This document shows, piece after piece, positions 18,109 to 27,325 of a DNA stretch of 64,000 nucleotides (positions within the stretch are counted from its first letter, which is position 1; the number at the start of each line of letters is the position of its first letter). The notes below the pieces were generated by a model. It was not told the origin of the DNA. It saw only the letters and a list, made by a program, of their open reading frames with translations, and searched no databases. The stretch covers positions 1-64,000 of the forward strand of contig NZ_JYDE01000020.1 in assembly GCF_003263515.1 (NCBI RefSeq), in the 5' to 3' direction. The stretch is from Rahnella inusitata. GTDB taxonomy: Bacteria > Pseudomonadota > Gammaproteobacteria > Enterobacterales > Enterobacteriaceae. The position numbers and the translations under genes were made by a program.

Positions 18109-19014
18109 ATGAGCCACATAGAACTGCGTCATCTGCGTTATTTTATTGCCGTCGCTGACGAGCTGCATTTCGGGCGGGCGGCGGAGCGGCTGCACATCTC
18201 TCAGCCGCCGCTGAGCCAACAAATACAGGCGCTGGAGGCGCACGTCGGTGCGGCGTTGTTTTATCGCAGTAACCGCACGGTTCGGCTGACGCAGGCGGGC
18301 GTGGCATTTCTGCACGAAGCGCGGCAAATTTTGCAGCGGGTAGAAGAAGCCTCAGAGCAGGCAGCGCGGATCCATCGCGGTGAGTCCGGCAATCTGACGC
18401 TCGGACTGACCTCCTCGGCACCATTTTTACGCCGGGTTTCGCGCACGCTGCACCGTTTCCGCTTAACCTATCCCGACGTGAATATTCGTATTGAACAGCT
18501 CAACAGCAAGCAGCAGATCGACCCGCTGCTGGAAGGCAAACTGGATTTGGGGATTATGCGCAACGGCGATCTTCCGCCGCAGCTGGCGCATCAGCTGATA
18601 TGGTCGGAGCCGCTGATTGCCGTGGTACATAAAGACAATCCGCTAAATGATTTGGCCGCGGGTGAATTGACGTTTCAGCATCTGGCCGATCAGCCGTTCG
18701 TGTTTTTCTCCAAAGATGTCGGCACCTCGTTGTACGACGATATCCTCGACCAGCTGAAAGCACAGGGGATCACACCGTATATCACACAGGAAGTGGGCGA
18801 GCCGCTGACCATTATCGGGCTGGTGGCAGCGGGGCTGGGCGTGTCGATTTTACCGGCGTCCTATCTGCGCATTCAGGTCGACGGCGTGAGGTATTTACGC
18901 TTCGGGAATATGCAAGGCACCACAGAACTCTGGCTGGTGAATCACGCCGAAAGGCCGATGACGGCGGCGACCAGGGCGTTTATGGAACTGATGATGGAAG
19001 AGGACGGCGTTTGA
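18109..19014 (+). CDS. ynfL: LysR-family regulator YnfL
   Basis: A 301-residue LysR-type regulator. The N-terminal helix-turn-helix (about residues 3-62; ELRHLRYFIAVADELHFGRAAERL then ISQPPLSQQIQALE) is followed by a periplasmic-binding-like effector domain (LTLGLTSSAPFLRRV; GLVAAGLGVSILPASYL). CGGAG precedes the ATG. Sequence and divergent pairing with ynfM match E. coli YnfL. The 138-bp intergenic region is AT-rich and should hold the shared operator; I could not single out one T-N11-A site. Confidence 0.88.
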   Translation: MSHIELRHLRYFIAVADELHFGRAAERLHISQPPLSQQIQALEAHVGAALFYRSNRTVRLTQAGVAFLHEARQILQRVEEASEQAARIHRGESGNLTLGLTSSAPFLRRVSRTLHRFRLTYPDVNIRIEQLNSKQQIDPLLEGKLDLGIMRNGDLPPQLAHQLIWSEPLIAVVHKDNPLNDLAAGELTFQHLADQPFVFFSKDVGTSLYDDILDQLKAQGITPYITQEVGEPLTIIGLVAAGLGVSILPASYLRIQVDGVRYLRFGNMQGTTELWLVNHAERPMTAATRAFMELMMEEDGV

Positions 19015-19179
19015 CATAAGATAAAAGCTGCTGTATTTCCAGTCAATTCCGAACGTGTTTTCGCGCAATGTGTGCACCAAATCACATAACGAATCAAATA
19101 GTTGACGACATATAGCAAAAACTCCACCATAAGCCTCTAATCTTTATTTTGAAGCGCGAAAATAACAGGAGTTCCTTGA

Positions 19180-20403
19180 GTGATCCCCGATGGGCAGCCC
19201 GGCCATATTGATCAAATCAAACAAACTAACGTCGGTGCTGTGTATCGCCTGATCGATCAGTTTGGTCCCATTTCGCGCATTGAGCTTTCCAAAAAAGCCC
19301 AGCTGGCACCTGCCAGTATCACCAAAATTGTCCGTGAACTGATTCAGGCGCACCTGGTGCTGGAAACGGAGTTTCAGGATCCCGGCAGTCGCGGGCGTCC
19401 GGCAATCGGTTTAGCGCTCGACACGCAAGCCTGGCACTATCTTTCTGCCCGCATCAGCCTCGGTTCTATCACGCTGGGGTTACGCGATCTGAGCAGTAAA
19501 CTGGTGGTGGAAGAAGTGTTGCCACTGCCCGAAGAGGCTCCGCAGTCGCTGATGCAGCGCATCATCGTAGAAATCGATCAGTTCTTTATCCGCCATCAGC
19601 GCAAACTTGAACGCCTTACTGCCATCGCCATTACCCTGCCGGGGATGATCGACGCGCGGCGCGGCATCGTTCACCGTATGCCGTTTTATCACGATGTGTT
19701 CGATATGCCGCTCGGCGATACTCTTTCCGCCCATACGGGCTTGCCGGTCTACGTGCAGCATGACATCAGCGCGTGGACGCTGGCGGAAGCCCTGTACGGC
19801 GCATCGCGCGGCTGCAAAAACGTGGTGCAAATTGTTATCGATCACAACGTCGGCGCGGGGGTTATTACCAGCGGACGCGTTTTGCACGCCGGCAGCAGCA
19901 GCGTGGTGGAAATCGGCCATACGCAGGTCGATCCTTATGGTAAACGCTGTTATTGCGGCAATCACGGCTGTCTGGAAACCGTCGCCAGTACCGACAGCAT
20001 TCTGGAACTGGTGCGTCAGCGACTGACCGCTTCAGCCCCCGCGAGTTTATTGCACGGGGTATCACTGACCATCGAAGCGGTGTGTGATGCGGCTAACCGT
20101 GGCGACCAGCTGGCGCGTGACGTCATCATCGGCGTGGGGCAGAGCGTCGGGCGGATGTTGGCGATCATGGTCAATCTGTTCAATCCTGAAAAAGTGCTGA
20201 TCGGTTCGCCGCTTAATTTATCGCAGGATATTCTTCATCCGGCAATAATGTCTTGTATTCAACAGCAATCCCTTCCCGCATATAGCGAAAATATCAAACT
20301 CGAATCCACGCAATTTTATAATCAGGGGACTATGCCTGGCGCGGCATTAGTTAAAGACGCGCTGTACAGCGGGTCATTGCTGATAAAACTCTTACAAGGC
20401 TAA
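19180..20403 (+). CDS. mlc: Mlc, glucose-responsive ROK-family repressor (GTG start)
   Basis: Global repressor of PTS sugar genes (ptsG, ptsHI, manXYZ, malT in E. coli), inactivated by sequestration to unphosphorylated EIICB-Glc. The 407-residue protein begins QPGHIDQIKQTNVGAVYRL after a GTG start preceded by AGGAGT. It has the HTH (LAPASITKIVRELI) and the ROK domain with the zinc-binding stretch IGHTQVDPYGKRCYCGNHGC. It ends GSLLIKLLQG, nearly as in E. coli Mlc. Its place between ynfL and a bioD2 gene is the enteric order. Confidence 0.96.
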   Translation: MIPDGQPGHIDQIKQTNVGAVYRLIDQFGPISRIELSKKAQLAPASITKIVRELIQAHLVLETEFQDPGSRGRPAIGLALDTQAWHYLSARISLGSITLGLRDLSSKLVVEEVLPLPEEAPQSLMQRIIVEIDQFFIRHQRKLERLTAIAITLPGMIDARRGIVHRMPFYHDVFDMPLGDTLSAHTGLPVYVQHDISAWTLAEALYGASRGCKNVVQIVIDHNVGAGVITSGRVLHAGSSSVVEIGHTQVDPYGKRCYCGNHGCLETVASTDSILELVRQRLTASAPASLLHGVSLTIEAVCDAANRGDQLARDVIIGVGQSVGRMLAIMVNLFNPEKVLIGSPLNLSQDILHPAIMSCIQQQSLPAYSENIKLESTQFYNQGTMPGAALVKDALYSGSLLIKLLQG

Positions 20404-20597
20404 GTTTCTTATAACGTTAAAAACTGATTTAAAATAAATCGGAATAAGCTTTCTCGCGCTGGTAAACAAAACATTGCGCTAACGCAAACTGCTCGCATCT
20501 CGCATCGCCTAGACTTTCCGTCGTTACTTTGTCTCTGGGCGTGTTTTTCCGGAGACTATCTTTCAATAAAACGGAGAGATCCCGGAGCCTGAATTCC

Positions 20598-21284
20598 ATG
20601 TTAACGCACTTTTTCGTCACGGGTACGGACGCTCGTGTAGGTAAAACCATTGTCACACGTGCCTTGCTTCAGGCTTTAGCCGCGCAGGATCGCTGCGTTC
20701 TGGGCTATAAACCTATCGCGACTGGCAGCCAGGAGCTGGCCGACGGGGTTCGAAATAAAGATGCGGTAACTCTTCAGCAGTCATCTTCTATTGCTTATCC
20801 TTTTAAGAAAATAACGCCGCTGGCATTAACAGATGAAGATATTTATGCCAGTGAAATACCGAAAAACGTGTTTGAAATAATGACAGACGGCCTCAATTTT
20901 ATGCGTGAAGAGGCTGATTCGGTAGTGGTTGAAGGATGTGACGGCTGGAGAACCTTGATTACTCCACATCTTTTATATTCCGACTGGGTACGCCAGCAAA
21001 ATATGCCGGTAGTGCTGGTTGTCGGTATTCAGGAAGGCTGTGTCAGCCACGCGTTATTAACCGCGCAGGCCATTATTGCCGACGGATTACCGTTGTTAGG
21101 CTGGGTGGCAAACCGAATTAATCCATGCCTTGCTCATTATCAGGAGACTATCGAAGCGCTTACCGCGAATATTTCCGCGCCGCTGCTCGGTGAAATTCCT
21201 TATCTGCCACGGGCAGAAAGCCGCGATATGGCGAAGTTTATCGATCTCTCGAGTTTTAATCTGAAAACGCTGACCAAAGCCTGA
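20598..21284 (+). CDS. bioD2: Dethiobiotin synthetase-like protein (BioD2/YnfK)
   Basis: ATP-dependent carboxylase-type enzyme of 228 residues; BioD closes the ureido ring of dethiobiotin in biotin synthesis. The P-loop is FVTGTDARVGKTIVTRALL, and the substrate-loop region reads VVVEGCDGWRTLI, where classical BioD has the GAGG-type loop. I start at MLTHFF (20598) with GGAG 11 bp upstream; the frame stays open for 23 codons above. In E. coli this second bioD (ynfK) also lies beside mlc, and whether it contributes to biotin synthesis is unclear. Confidence 0.9.
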   Translation: MLTHFFVTGTDARVGKTIVTRALLQALAAQDRCVLGYKPIATGSQELADGVRNKDAVTLQQSSSIAYPFKKITPLALTDEDIYASEIPKNVFEIMTDGLNFMREEADSVVVEGCDGWRTLITPHLLYSDWVRQQNMPVVLVVGIQEGCVSHALLTAQAIIADGLPLLGWVANRINPCLAHYQETIEALTANISAPLLGEIPYLPRAESRDMAKFIDLSSFNLKTLTKA

Positions 21285-21314
21285 TTGGCTGCGTCGCCAC
21301 GTTCGACACCGATT

Positions 21315-21352
21315 AAACGGTTCCGGCTTCTTCGCCAGGAGCCGTTTTTTTT
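21315..21352 (+). terminator. Rho-independent terminator after bioD2
   Basis: AAACGGTTCC pairs with GGAGCCGTTT (one G-T wobble) around a loop, followed by a run of T residues ending at 21352. It lies about 30 bp past the bioD2 stop and before the MFS gene. Confidence 0.85.
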
Positions 21353-21404
21353 GTCTATAATTCAGGATTAGCTTTAATGCATCAATCTGAAGAAAAAAGA
21401 GAAC

Positions 21405-22901
21405 ATGGCCGTTACGCACTCATCTGAACACTCACCCGTCGTTAAAAATGCTCACCGCCCGCTGATCCTCATCGCCTGCATGTTGTCGATGTTTATGGCC
21501 GCCGTAGAAGTGACGATTGTCGCGACCGCGATGCCGACCATTATTGGCGATCTCGGCGGTTTCTCGCTGCTTGGCTGGGTATTTGCAGTCTATTTACTGA
21601 CGCAGGCGATCACCGTGCCTGTGTATGGCAGACTGGCGGATTTGTACGGTTGCCGGAAGATGTTTTTCATCGGCACTACGCTGTTTTTGATTGGCTCGGT
21701 GCTGTGTGGTTTTGCGCCTTCGCTCGGCTGGATGATCGGTTTTCGCGCCTTGCAGGGGCTGGGTGCCGGGGCAATCACGCCGATTGCCACCACGCTTATC
21801 GCCAATGTTTACGGCCCGCAGGAGCGCGCCAAAGCGCAAGGTTATCTATCAAGCGTGTGGGGCGTTTCGGCGATCGTCGGCCCGCTGATGGGCGCGTTTA
21901 TCGTTTCGCATTTTCACTGGGCGGTGGTGTTCTGGGTTAACGTGCCGATCGGGCTGTTGGCGATGGGCATTCTGATCAAATACCTGCCGCCGGACGGCCA
22001 GCGTAAACAACATCAGCTGGATCTGGCGGGAACCGGATATCTGACGCTTTCAGTGGCCGCATTGCTGCTGGCGCTGTTGCAGGCCGAAGTGCTCGGTTAC
22101 TGGGCGCTGGGGCTGATTGCGCTGGCGGTATGCAGCGCGCTGTTGCTTATCCGGCAGGAACGACGGACGCCGGAGCCGCTGTTCCCGCTGGAGCTGTGGC
22201 AAAGCAAGGTGATTATCGCCGGGAATATCGGCGGCCTGATTATCGGCGCGACCATGATGGGAATTAGCGCATTTTTGCCGACCTACGTGCAGGGCGTGCT
22301 CGGCGGCACGCCGCTTCAGGCGGGAACCACGCTGGCGCTGATGTCCATCGGCTGGCCGCTGGCAAGTATGCTCAGCAGCCGTCTGATGCAGGCGACCTCT
22401 TACCGCGCCACCGCGGTGTTCGGCGGGATTTTGCTGGTCGGCGGCAGCCTGGCGTTACTGTTGCTTTCACCGACGTCGGGCCTGTGGGTTGCGCGTCTGG
22501 CGGCGTTTTCGATTGGTGCGGGAATGGGGCTGTGTAACACCACGTTTATCGTCTCAGTGCAAAACAGTGTCGGCCCTGCAATCCGCGGGATTGCCACGGC
22601 ATCCACGCTGTTTACGCGGATGCTCGGCTCCGCCATCGGTACTGCATTACTCGGCGCGACGCTTAACCTCAATTTGCAATACCGTTTGCCGGAGATTGCC
22701 GATCCGGTGCAGCAACTGATGGAGAAAGCCACCCGCAGCGCGATGGGTAATGACCAGCTCGGCGCGCTCACTAACAGCGTGGCGGCCTCGCTGCACTGGG
22801 TGTTTGTGGTGTCGGCGGTGATTTCCGTGCTGGCCGTCGGTGCCGGTTTATTGATCCCGGCAGGTGACCGCCCGCACGCAGAACCTCAGCGCGAAAGTTA
22901 A
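21405..22901 (+). CDS. DHA2-family MFS multidrug exporter (14-TM type)
   Basis: Proton-driven drug exporter of 498 residues with about 14 hydrophobic helices, as in EmrB/QacA relatives. Motif A is GRLADLYGCRKMF in the loop after helix 2, motif C is visible as SAIVGPLMGAF in helix 5, and an early acidic residue sits in helix 1 (MAAVEVTIVATAMPTI). It is a monocistronic gene with its own upstream terminator from bioD2, and it ends 1 bp from the convergent ABC permease stop. No adaptor (EmrA-like) gene is nearby, so it likely works alone in the inner membrane. The substrate is unknown. Confidence 0.88.
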   Translation: MAVTHSSEHSPVVKNAHRPLILIACMLSMFMAAVEVTIVATAMPTIIGDLGGFSLLGWVFAVYLLTQAITVPVYGRLADLYGCRKMFFIGTTLFLIGSVLCGFAPSLGWMIGFRALQGLGAGAITPIATTLIANVYGPQERAKAQGYLSSVWGVSAIVGPLMGAFIVSHFHWAVVFWVNVPIGLLAMGILIKYLPPDGQRKQHQLDLAGTGYLTLSVAALLLALLQAEVLGYWALGLIALAVCSALLLIRQERRTPEPLFPLELWQSKVIIAGNIGGLIIGATMMGISAFLPTYVQGVLGGTPLQAGTTLALMSIGWPLASMLSSRLMQATSYRATAVFGGILLVGGSLALLLLSPTSGLWVARLAAFSIGAGMGLCNTTFIVSVQNSVGPAIRGIATASTLFTRMLGSAIGTALLGATLNLNLQYRLPEIADPVQQLMEKATRSAMGNDQLGALTNSVAASLHWVFVVSAVISVLAVGAGLLIPAGDRPHAEPQRES

Positions 22902-22902
22902 T

Positions 22903-24558
22903 TCATGCCTGGCGTTGCGAAAGCCTGAACGCGGCTAACATCAGCGTCAGGCTCAGTAATACGGCGACCGACGCCATCGCCATCCCATCACCCACCGAGC
23001 CCTGTTCAAACTGTCGCCAGACAAACACCGACACCGTCTGCACGCCCGCCGGAGAAAGCAGCAGGGAAGTCACCAGTTCGCGCGACGCGACCGCAAACAC
23101 CATCATCATTGAGGCCAGCAAACTCGGTAGCACCAGCGGCAGCAGGATCAGCCGCAACGTCTGCGCCGCCGATGCGCCGTGAACGCGGGCGGCGGCATCC
23201 AGATTGCCGCCAATCTGTTTCAGCGCCGCACTGACGTAGCGCACCGGATAAGGCAGCAGCAGGCAGCAGTAGGCCAGCAGCAAGATCCCCCAGGTGTTGT
23301 AAGGCGTGACCGGCCAGAAACTGCGGTTCCACGCCAGAATCAGCCCGACGCCGACCACAATGCCCGGCAGAGCGGCGGGCAGCAGTGAAAGCCCGTCGAT
23401 CATGGCCGCGCCGCGAATTTTCCGCACCACCACCAGCCACGACGCCAGAAATCCGGTTGCGCCAGCAATCAGCGCGGTCGCTGACGCCAGACTGAGGCTG
23501 GTAGAAAGCGCACTCAGCGCGTCACCGTGGACGTCAAACAGCGCCGCGAAGTGCCGAAGTGTCAGATTGGAAAACGCCAGTCCGCCTGACAGCGTGCCGG
23601 AAAATGCCGTTGCCAGCATAGATGCCAGCGGCAGCGCGACGGCAATCAGCGCCACCAGTGAAAACAGCGCCAGCACCGGAAACGTCCAGCCGGACAGCGG
23701 CTTTGGTGTGACGTCCGCCGGTTTGCCGGTCAGACTTTCGACATTTTTCCCCGCCAGCACCGCGCGCTGCACGCTGTAAGCGCATAACGCCATCGCCACC
23801 AGCACCAGCGAAAGCACCGCCGCGCCCGGCAAATCTATTGGCCAGTCTGCCAGCCGCTGCTCGATACCGGTCGTCAGCATCAGAATACCGCTGCGCGACC
23901 CCAGCGCGCCGGGCACGCCGTATTCCTCAATCGACAGCGTAAATGCCAGCAGTAAACTCGACGCCATCGCCGGTAACGCCATTGGCAGGGTGATGCGGAT
24001 AAAGGCCTGAACTGCGCCCGCGCCGTGGATCCGCGCGACATCCGCCAGCCGACTGCCGCTGGCAGCCATGCTGCGCGAAACCGCGAAATAGACCACCGGG
24101 AAAATATTTAGCGTCATCACCGCAATCATGCCCGGCAGCGAGAATAAAAACGCGTTGAGATGTAACCACGGCAAGAGCTGTTGCACATAACCGTTGGTCT
24201 GTAACGCCAGCATCCACGACAGCGCGGCGATATACGGCGGCAGCAAAAACGGTACCAGAAACAGCACGTCCCACAGTGCAGCACCCGGCAGCCGGAACAG
24301 CCCGCGCAATGCACCGAGTGGCACGCCGATAAGAGCACTGCACAACGCCACGCCCAGCCCGACTTTTAACGTTGTTGCGACCAGAGCCAGCATCTGCGGT
24401 TCGGTGAACACACGGGAAAAGGCAGTGAATGGTGCAGAATAATTGCTGGTGTCCAGATGCGGGAAAATCGCCTGCAACACCACAAAGCTGACCGGCACGG
24501 CGACCAGCAACAGCAGCGCAAGGCCGGTCACGCCCGGCAGAAAAGCGTTCTTATTCAT
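22903..24558 (-). CDS. ABC transporter double permease (FbpB/AfuB type)
   Basis: A 551-residue membrane protein with two homologous permease halves, each with about six helices and an EAA-type loop (AARVHGASAAQTLRLILLPLVLP in the second half; ADVARIHGAGAVQAFIRITLP in the first). This fused layout is typical of ferric iron (FbpB), hexose-phosphate (AfuB) and some phosphonate importers. It is the third gene of the operon, 51 bp after the binding protein, and ends tail-to-tail with the MFS gene. Confidence 0.9.
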   Translation of the reverse strand: MNKNAFLPGVTGLALLLLVAVPVSFVVLQAIFPHLDTSNYSAPFTAFSRVFTEPQMLALVATTLKVGLGVALCSALIGVPLGALRGLFRLPGAALWDVLFLVPFLLPPYIAALSWMLALQTNGYVQQLLPWLHLNAFLFSLPGMIAVMTLNIFPVVYFAVSRSMAASGSRLADVARIHGAGAVQAFIRITLPMALPAMASSLLLAFTLSIEEYGVPGALGSRSGILMLTTGIEQRLADWPIDLPGAAVLSLVLVAMALCAYSVQRAVLAGKNVESLTGKPADVTPKPLSGWTFPVLALFSLVALIAVALPLASMLATAFSGTLSGGLAFSNLTLRHFAALFDVHGDALSALSTSLSLASATALIAGATGFLASWLVVVRKIRGAAMIDGLSLLPAALPGIVVGVGLILAWNRSFWPVTPYNTWGILLLAYCCLLLPYPVRYVSAALKQIGGNLDAAARVHGASAAQTLRLILLPLVLPSLLASMMMVFAVASRELVTSLLLSPAGVQTVSVFVWRQFEQGSVGDGMAMASVAVLLSLTLMLAAFRLSQRQA

Positions 24559-24609
24559 GATTCGGTTCTCAGAACGGGCTGCACAGCACGTGCGCAGCCC
24601 GGCGGGCGG

Positions 24610-25590
24610 TTATGGCTGGGCGAAGAGTTTAGCGAAACGATCGAGAACGTCTTTGCGTGAGGCGGACGCTTTCGGGTCTTCCGGCAGCAGTTTCAGGGAT
24701 TTAAACAGCGGACGTTTGGCATCGATGTCCGTGCGGGCAGGCATCAGCCAGGCTTCGGCTACCAGCTGCTGGCCTTCCGGCGACAGGGCGTAATCGATAA
24801 AGGCTTTAGCCTCTTTTTGCTGCTGGCTGGATTTAAGGATCATCATCGGGCGCGGGGCGATCACAGTGCCGCTCTGCGGGAAAATTACTTTGACGGATTC
24901 ACCGTCCTGCATGCTGGCGTATGAGACGTAATCCACCGCGCCGAACACCGCCGCTTTCGCGCCCTGTAACACCGGCGTCAGCGCCTGCGCGTTCGGCCCG
25001 GCGATGATCATGCCGTTGGCTTTCAGGTCATCAAACAATTTCCACGCCTGCTGCGCGTGGGCATTCTGCAACCCGATTAGCAGATCCAGTGAGGCGCCGG
25101 ACAGGGAGGGATCCGGCGTGGTGACTTTGTCCTTGAACTCGGGTTTGGTCAGGTCACCCCAGTCTTTCGGCTCAGACGTCCCGCTTTTGGTGTTCCACAC
25201 AATCCCCAGCGCGGAAATGCCTTGCGCCACGTAATACGGCGTCTTGAACTGCGCCGGAACCTGCGCCGCGTTCGGGCTCTGATATTCCAGCAACCAGCCG
25301 CGCTGTTTGAGATCGGTCGCGGTATCCCATGACGCTGATATCAGCACGTCGGCGCGCGGATTGGCCTGTTCGGCTTCGAGTCGCGCCATCACTTTGCCGG
25401 TGGTGGCCTGAAACACATCGACTTTTACGCCAGTCTGTTTTTCATAGCCCGCCGCCAGTTTTTTGGCCAGCGAACCCGGCCCGGCGGTATAAAGCGTCAG
25501 CGCCTGTGCGCTGCCCGCTGCCATTGCGAGAGAAAGAGTCATTGCAGTCATTACACCTGTTTTGGTTCTGGATAAATGTGTGCGAGTCAT
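24610..25590 (-). CDS. Periplasmic binding protein (FbpA/AfuA-like)
   Basis: A 326-residue binding protein with a Sec signal peptide (cleavage probably after GSAQA), then LTLYTAGPGSLAKKLAAGYEKQTGV, typical of the iron/phosphonate/hexose-phosphate group. Other landmarks are ADVLISASWDTATDLKQRG, GAVDYVSYA and PMMILKSSQ. Classical FbpA iron ligands (a C-terminal Tyr pair) are not obvious: the aligned region reads FGAVDYVSYASM, so Fe(III) is not certain. The absence of a Fur box and a possible Pho box upstream favour a phosphorylated or phosphonate ligand. Confidence 0.8.
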   Translation of the reverse strand: MTRTHLSRTKTGVMTAMTLSLAMAAGSAQALTLYTAGPGSLAKKLAAGYEKQTGVKVDVFQATTGKVMARLEAEQANPRADVLISASWDTATDLKQRGWLLEYQSPNAAQVPAQFKTPYYVAQGISALGIVWNTKSGTSEPKDWGDLTKPEFKDKVTTPDPSLSGASLDLLIGLQNAHAQQAWKLFDDLKANGMIIAGPNAQALTPVLQGAKAAVFGAVDYVSYASMQDGESVKVIFPQSGTVIAPRPMMILKSSQQQKEAKAFIDYALSPEGQQLVAEAWLMPARTDIDAKRPLFKSLKLLPEDPKASASRKDVLDRFAKLFAQP

Positions 25591-25610
25591 TGAGTCAATT
25601 CCATCAGAGG

Positions 25611-26360
25611 TTAAGCAACAAAAGGGGAAACAACGGAAGCATCATTCAGGTCAATACGGGCGATCGCGCCCTGATCCATATGCGCAATCTTGTGCGCCAG
25701 TGCGCGCGCTTCGTGCCGGTCATGGGTGACGTACACCGCCGTGGTGCCGAGCTGGCGCAACAGTGTCGCCATCTCTTCACACAGGCTTTCGCGCAGATCG
25801 CGGTCAAGATTGGAGAGCGGTTCGTCGAACAACAGAATGCGTGGCTCAGCGACAATCGCCCGTGCCAGCGCCACACGTTGTTGCTGACCACCGGAAAGTT
25901 CAGAAGGGCGTCGTGATGCGAAATCTGCCAGCCCGACGCGATCGAGCGCAGCCATCACTTTTTCCTGCAAAAGCGCGCCACGCACTCCGCGCATTTGCAG
26001 CGGAAACGCGACATTTTGCCGCACGCTCATGTGCGGCCACAGCGCGTAATCCTGGAAGGCCATGCCGAGATTGCGTCGCTCCGGGGGCAGGCTGAAGGTG
26101 CCGCTGGCAACGATTTCGCCGTCGAAGCTGATCTGCCCGGAGGCGGGGTGCAGTAAACCCGCGAGCATTTTCAGCAACGTGCTTTTGCCGCAGCCCGAGG
26201 GGCCGAGCAGGGCGAGGATCGTGCCTTTGGGGACAGTCAGATTGACGTGATTGAGTACCGGTGTGCTCCCGAAAAAATGAGACACCTGATGGAGGGCGAT
26301 AGCGGGAGGAGAAGCAATGCGCGGGGGCGCATTCCCGCCTGTAAAAGCTGGAATGTTCAT
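25611..26360 (-). CDS. ABC transporter ATPase (FbpC/AfuC-like)
   Basis: First gene of the operon: a 249-residue ATPase with Walker [10 protein letters not shown], signature [16 protein letters not shown], Walker [13 protein letters not shown] and the His switch [11 protein letters not shown]. It is shorter than FbpC-type ATPases, which usually carry an extra C-terminal regulatory domain of about 100 residues; here the protein ends soon after the catalytic core. I start at MNIPAF (26360), preceded by AGAGGAT; the frame runs 39 codons further up without a better site. Confidence 0.88.
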   Translation of the reverse strand: MNIPAFTGGNAPPRIASPPAIALHQVSHFFGSTPVLNHVNLTVPKGTILALLGPSGCGKSTLLKMLAGLLHPASGQISFDGEIVASGTFSLPPERRNLGMAFQDYALWPHMSVRQNVAFPLQMRGVRGALLQEKVMAALDRVGLADFASRRPSELSGGQQQRVALARAIVAEPRILLFDEPLSNLDRDLRESLCEEMATLLRQLGTTAVYVTHDRHEARALAHKIAHMDQGAIARIDLNDASVVSPFVA

Positions 26361-26414
26361 GACGGTACTATCCTCTTTGGGACTTATTGGTGCAGCTGAG
26401 CCTAAAGAGAGTGT

Positions 26415-26433
26415 GTGACGCAGACATGACAGG
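26415..26433 (-). promoter_or_regulatory. Possible Pho box upstream of the FbpABC-like operon
   Basis: On the minus strand CTGTCAT-GTCT-GCGTCAC resembles the PhoB direct repeat CTGTCAT-N4-CTGTCAT: the first half is exact and the second is a partial match (GTCA conserved). It lies 55-73 bp before the ATPase start codon, within promoter distance. No Fur-like palindrome was seen in the same gap. Confidence 0.35.
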
Positions 26434-26497
26434 TTTGTGAATGTAGAGATTTGACGGTGCAGGCGGGGAACCGGCACCGGATCATCGTATGACTGTT

Positions 26498-27325
26498 TTA
26501 TTGCTTATATTGCTGTTCGCCCCACGCCAGCATGCCTGCCAGCAGTGGTTTCAGGATACTTTGCAGTTCACGGGCTTTCTCTTCGTCATAGGCGAATGGC
26601 TCGATTTCTTCCATGTAATTCACCTGCGCCAGTTCCAGCTGAACCGCGTGCTGATGGATATCCGGCTGACCATATTCACGGGTGATGTAGCCGCCTTTGA
26701 AACGCCCGTTAAGTACGTGGCTAAAGCGCGTCTGTTGCAGGCAAACGCCTTCCACCACGCCGCTTAAACCGGGCGAACAGCTCGCGCCACCTTTGGTACC
26801 GAGATTGAGATCCGGCAGTTTGCCATCGAACAGACGCGGGATTTGTGAGGCAATAGAATGTGCATCAAAAAGCAGCGCGTAGCCGAATGCCTCTTTCATC
26901 CGCGCAAGTTCTGACGCAATGGTCTGGTGATACGGCTGCCAGATTTGCTCCAGATACTGCTGGCGCTGAACCACGGTCGGCTCCATCCCGGCTTTAAACG
27001 TCGGGCGGCCATCAAACAAGGTATCGGGGAACAGGCCGGTCGTCGCAGTAGCGTAGAGCGGGGTATCGTCCGCAGGACGGTTGAGATCAATCACAAAGCG
27101 CGAATATTGCCCGACCAGAATGCTGGCCCCGAGCGCACGGGCAAAATCATACAGTTGCGGAATGTGCCAGTCGGTGTCTGAGAGCGGCAGCGCGGCGTCG
27201 GTCAGTCCGCTGGCGACCTCCGGCGTCAGGTGCGTTCCGGCGTGAGGAATGCTGATCAGCAACGGGGCAGTTCCCCGGACGAAATGTAACGGTTCGGCAA
27301 TAACAGAATTAGCTGAAAGGCTCAT
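26498..27325 (-). CDS. hutG: N-formylglutamate deformylase (HutG)
   Basis: Last enzyme of the five-step histidine pathway: N-formyl-L-glutamate to glutamate and formate. The 275-residue protein belongs to the N-formylglutamate amidohydrolase family ([50 protein letters not shown]), a metal-type hydrolase distinct from the arginase-like formiminoglutamase also called HutG in Klebsiella and Salmonella. I start at MSLSANS (27325), which overlaps the hutI stop by 4 bp. Pairing with hutF in this cluster supports the deformylase role. Confidence 0.93.
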   Translation of the reverse strand: MSLSANSVIAEPLHFVRGTAPLLISIPHAGTHLTPEVASGLTDAALPLSDTDWHIPQLYDFARALGASILVGQYSRFVIDLNRPADDTPLYATATTGLFPDTLFDGRPTFKAGMEPTVVQRQQYLEQIWQPYHQTIASELARMKEAFGYALLFDAHSIASQIPRLFDGKLPDLNLGTKGGASCSPGLSGVVEGVCLQQTRFSHVLNGRFKGGYITREYGQPDIHQHAVQLELAQVNYMEEIEPFAYDEEKARELQSILKPLLAGMLAWGEQQYKQ

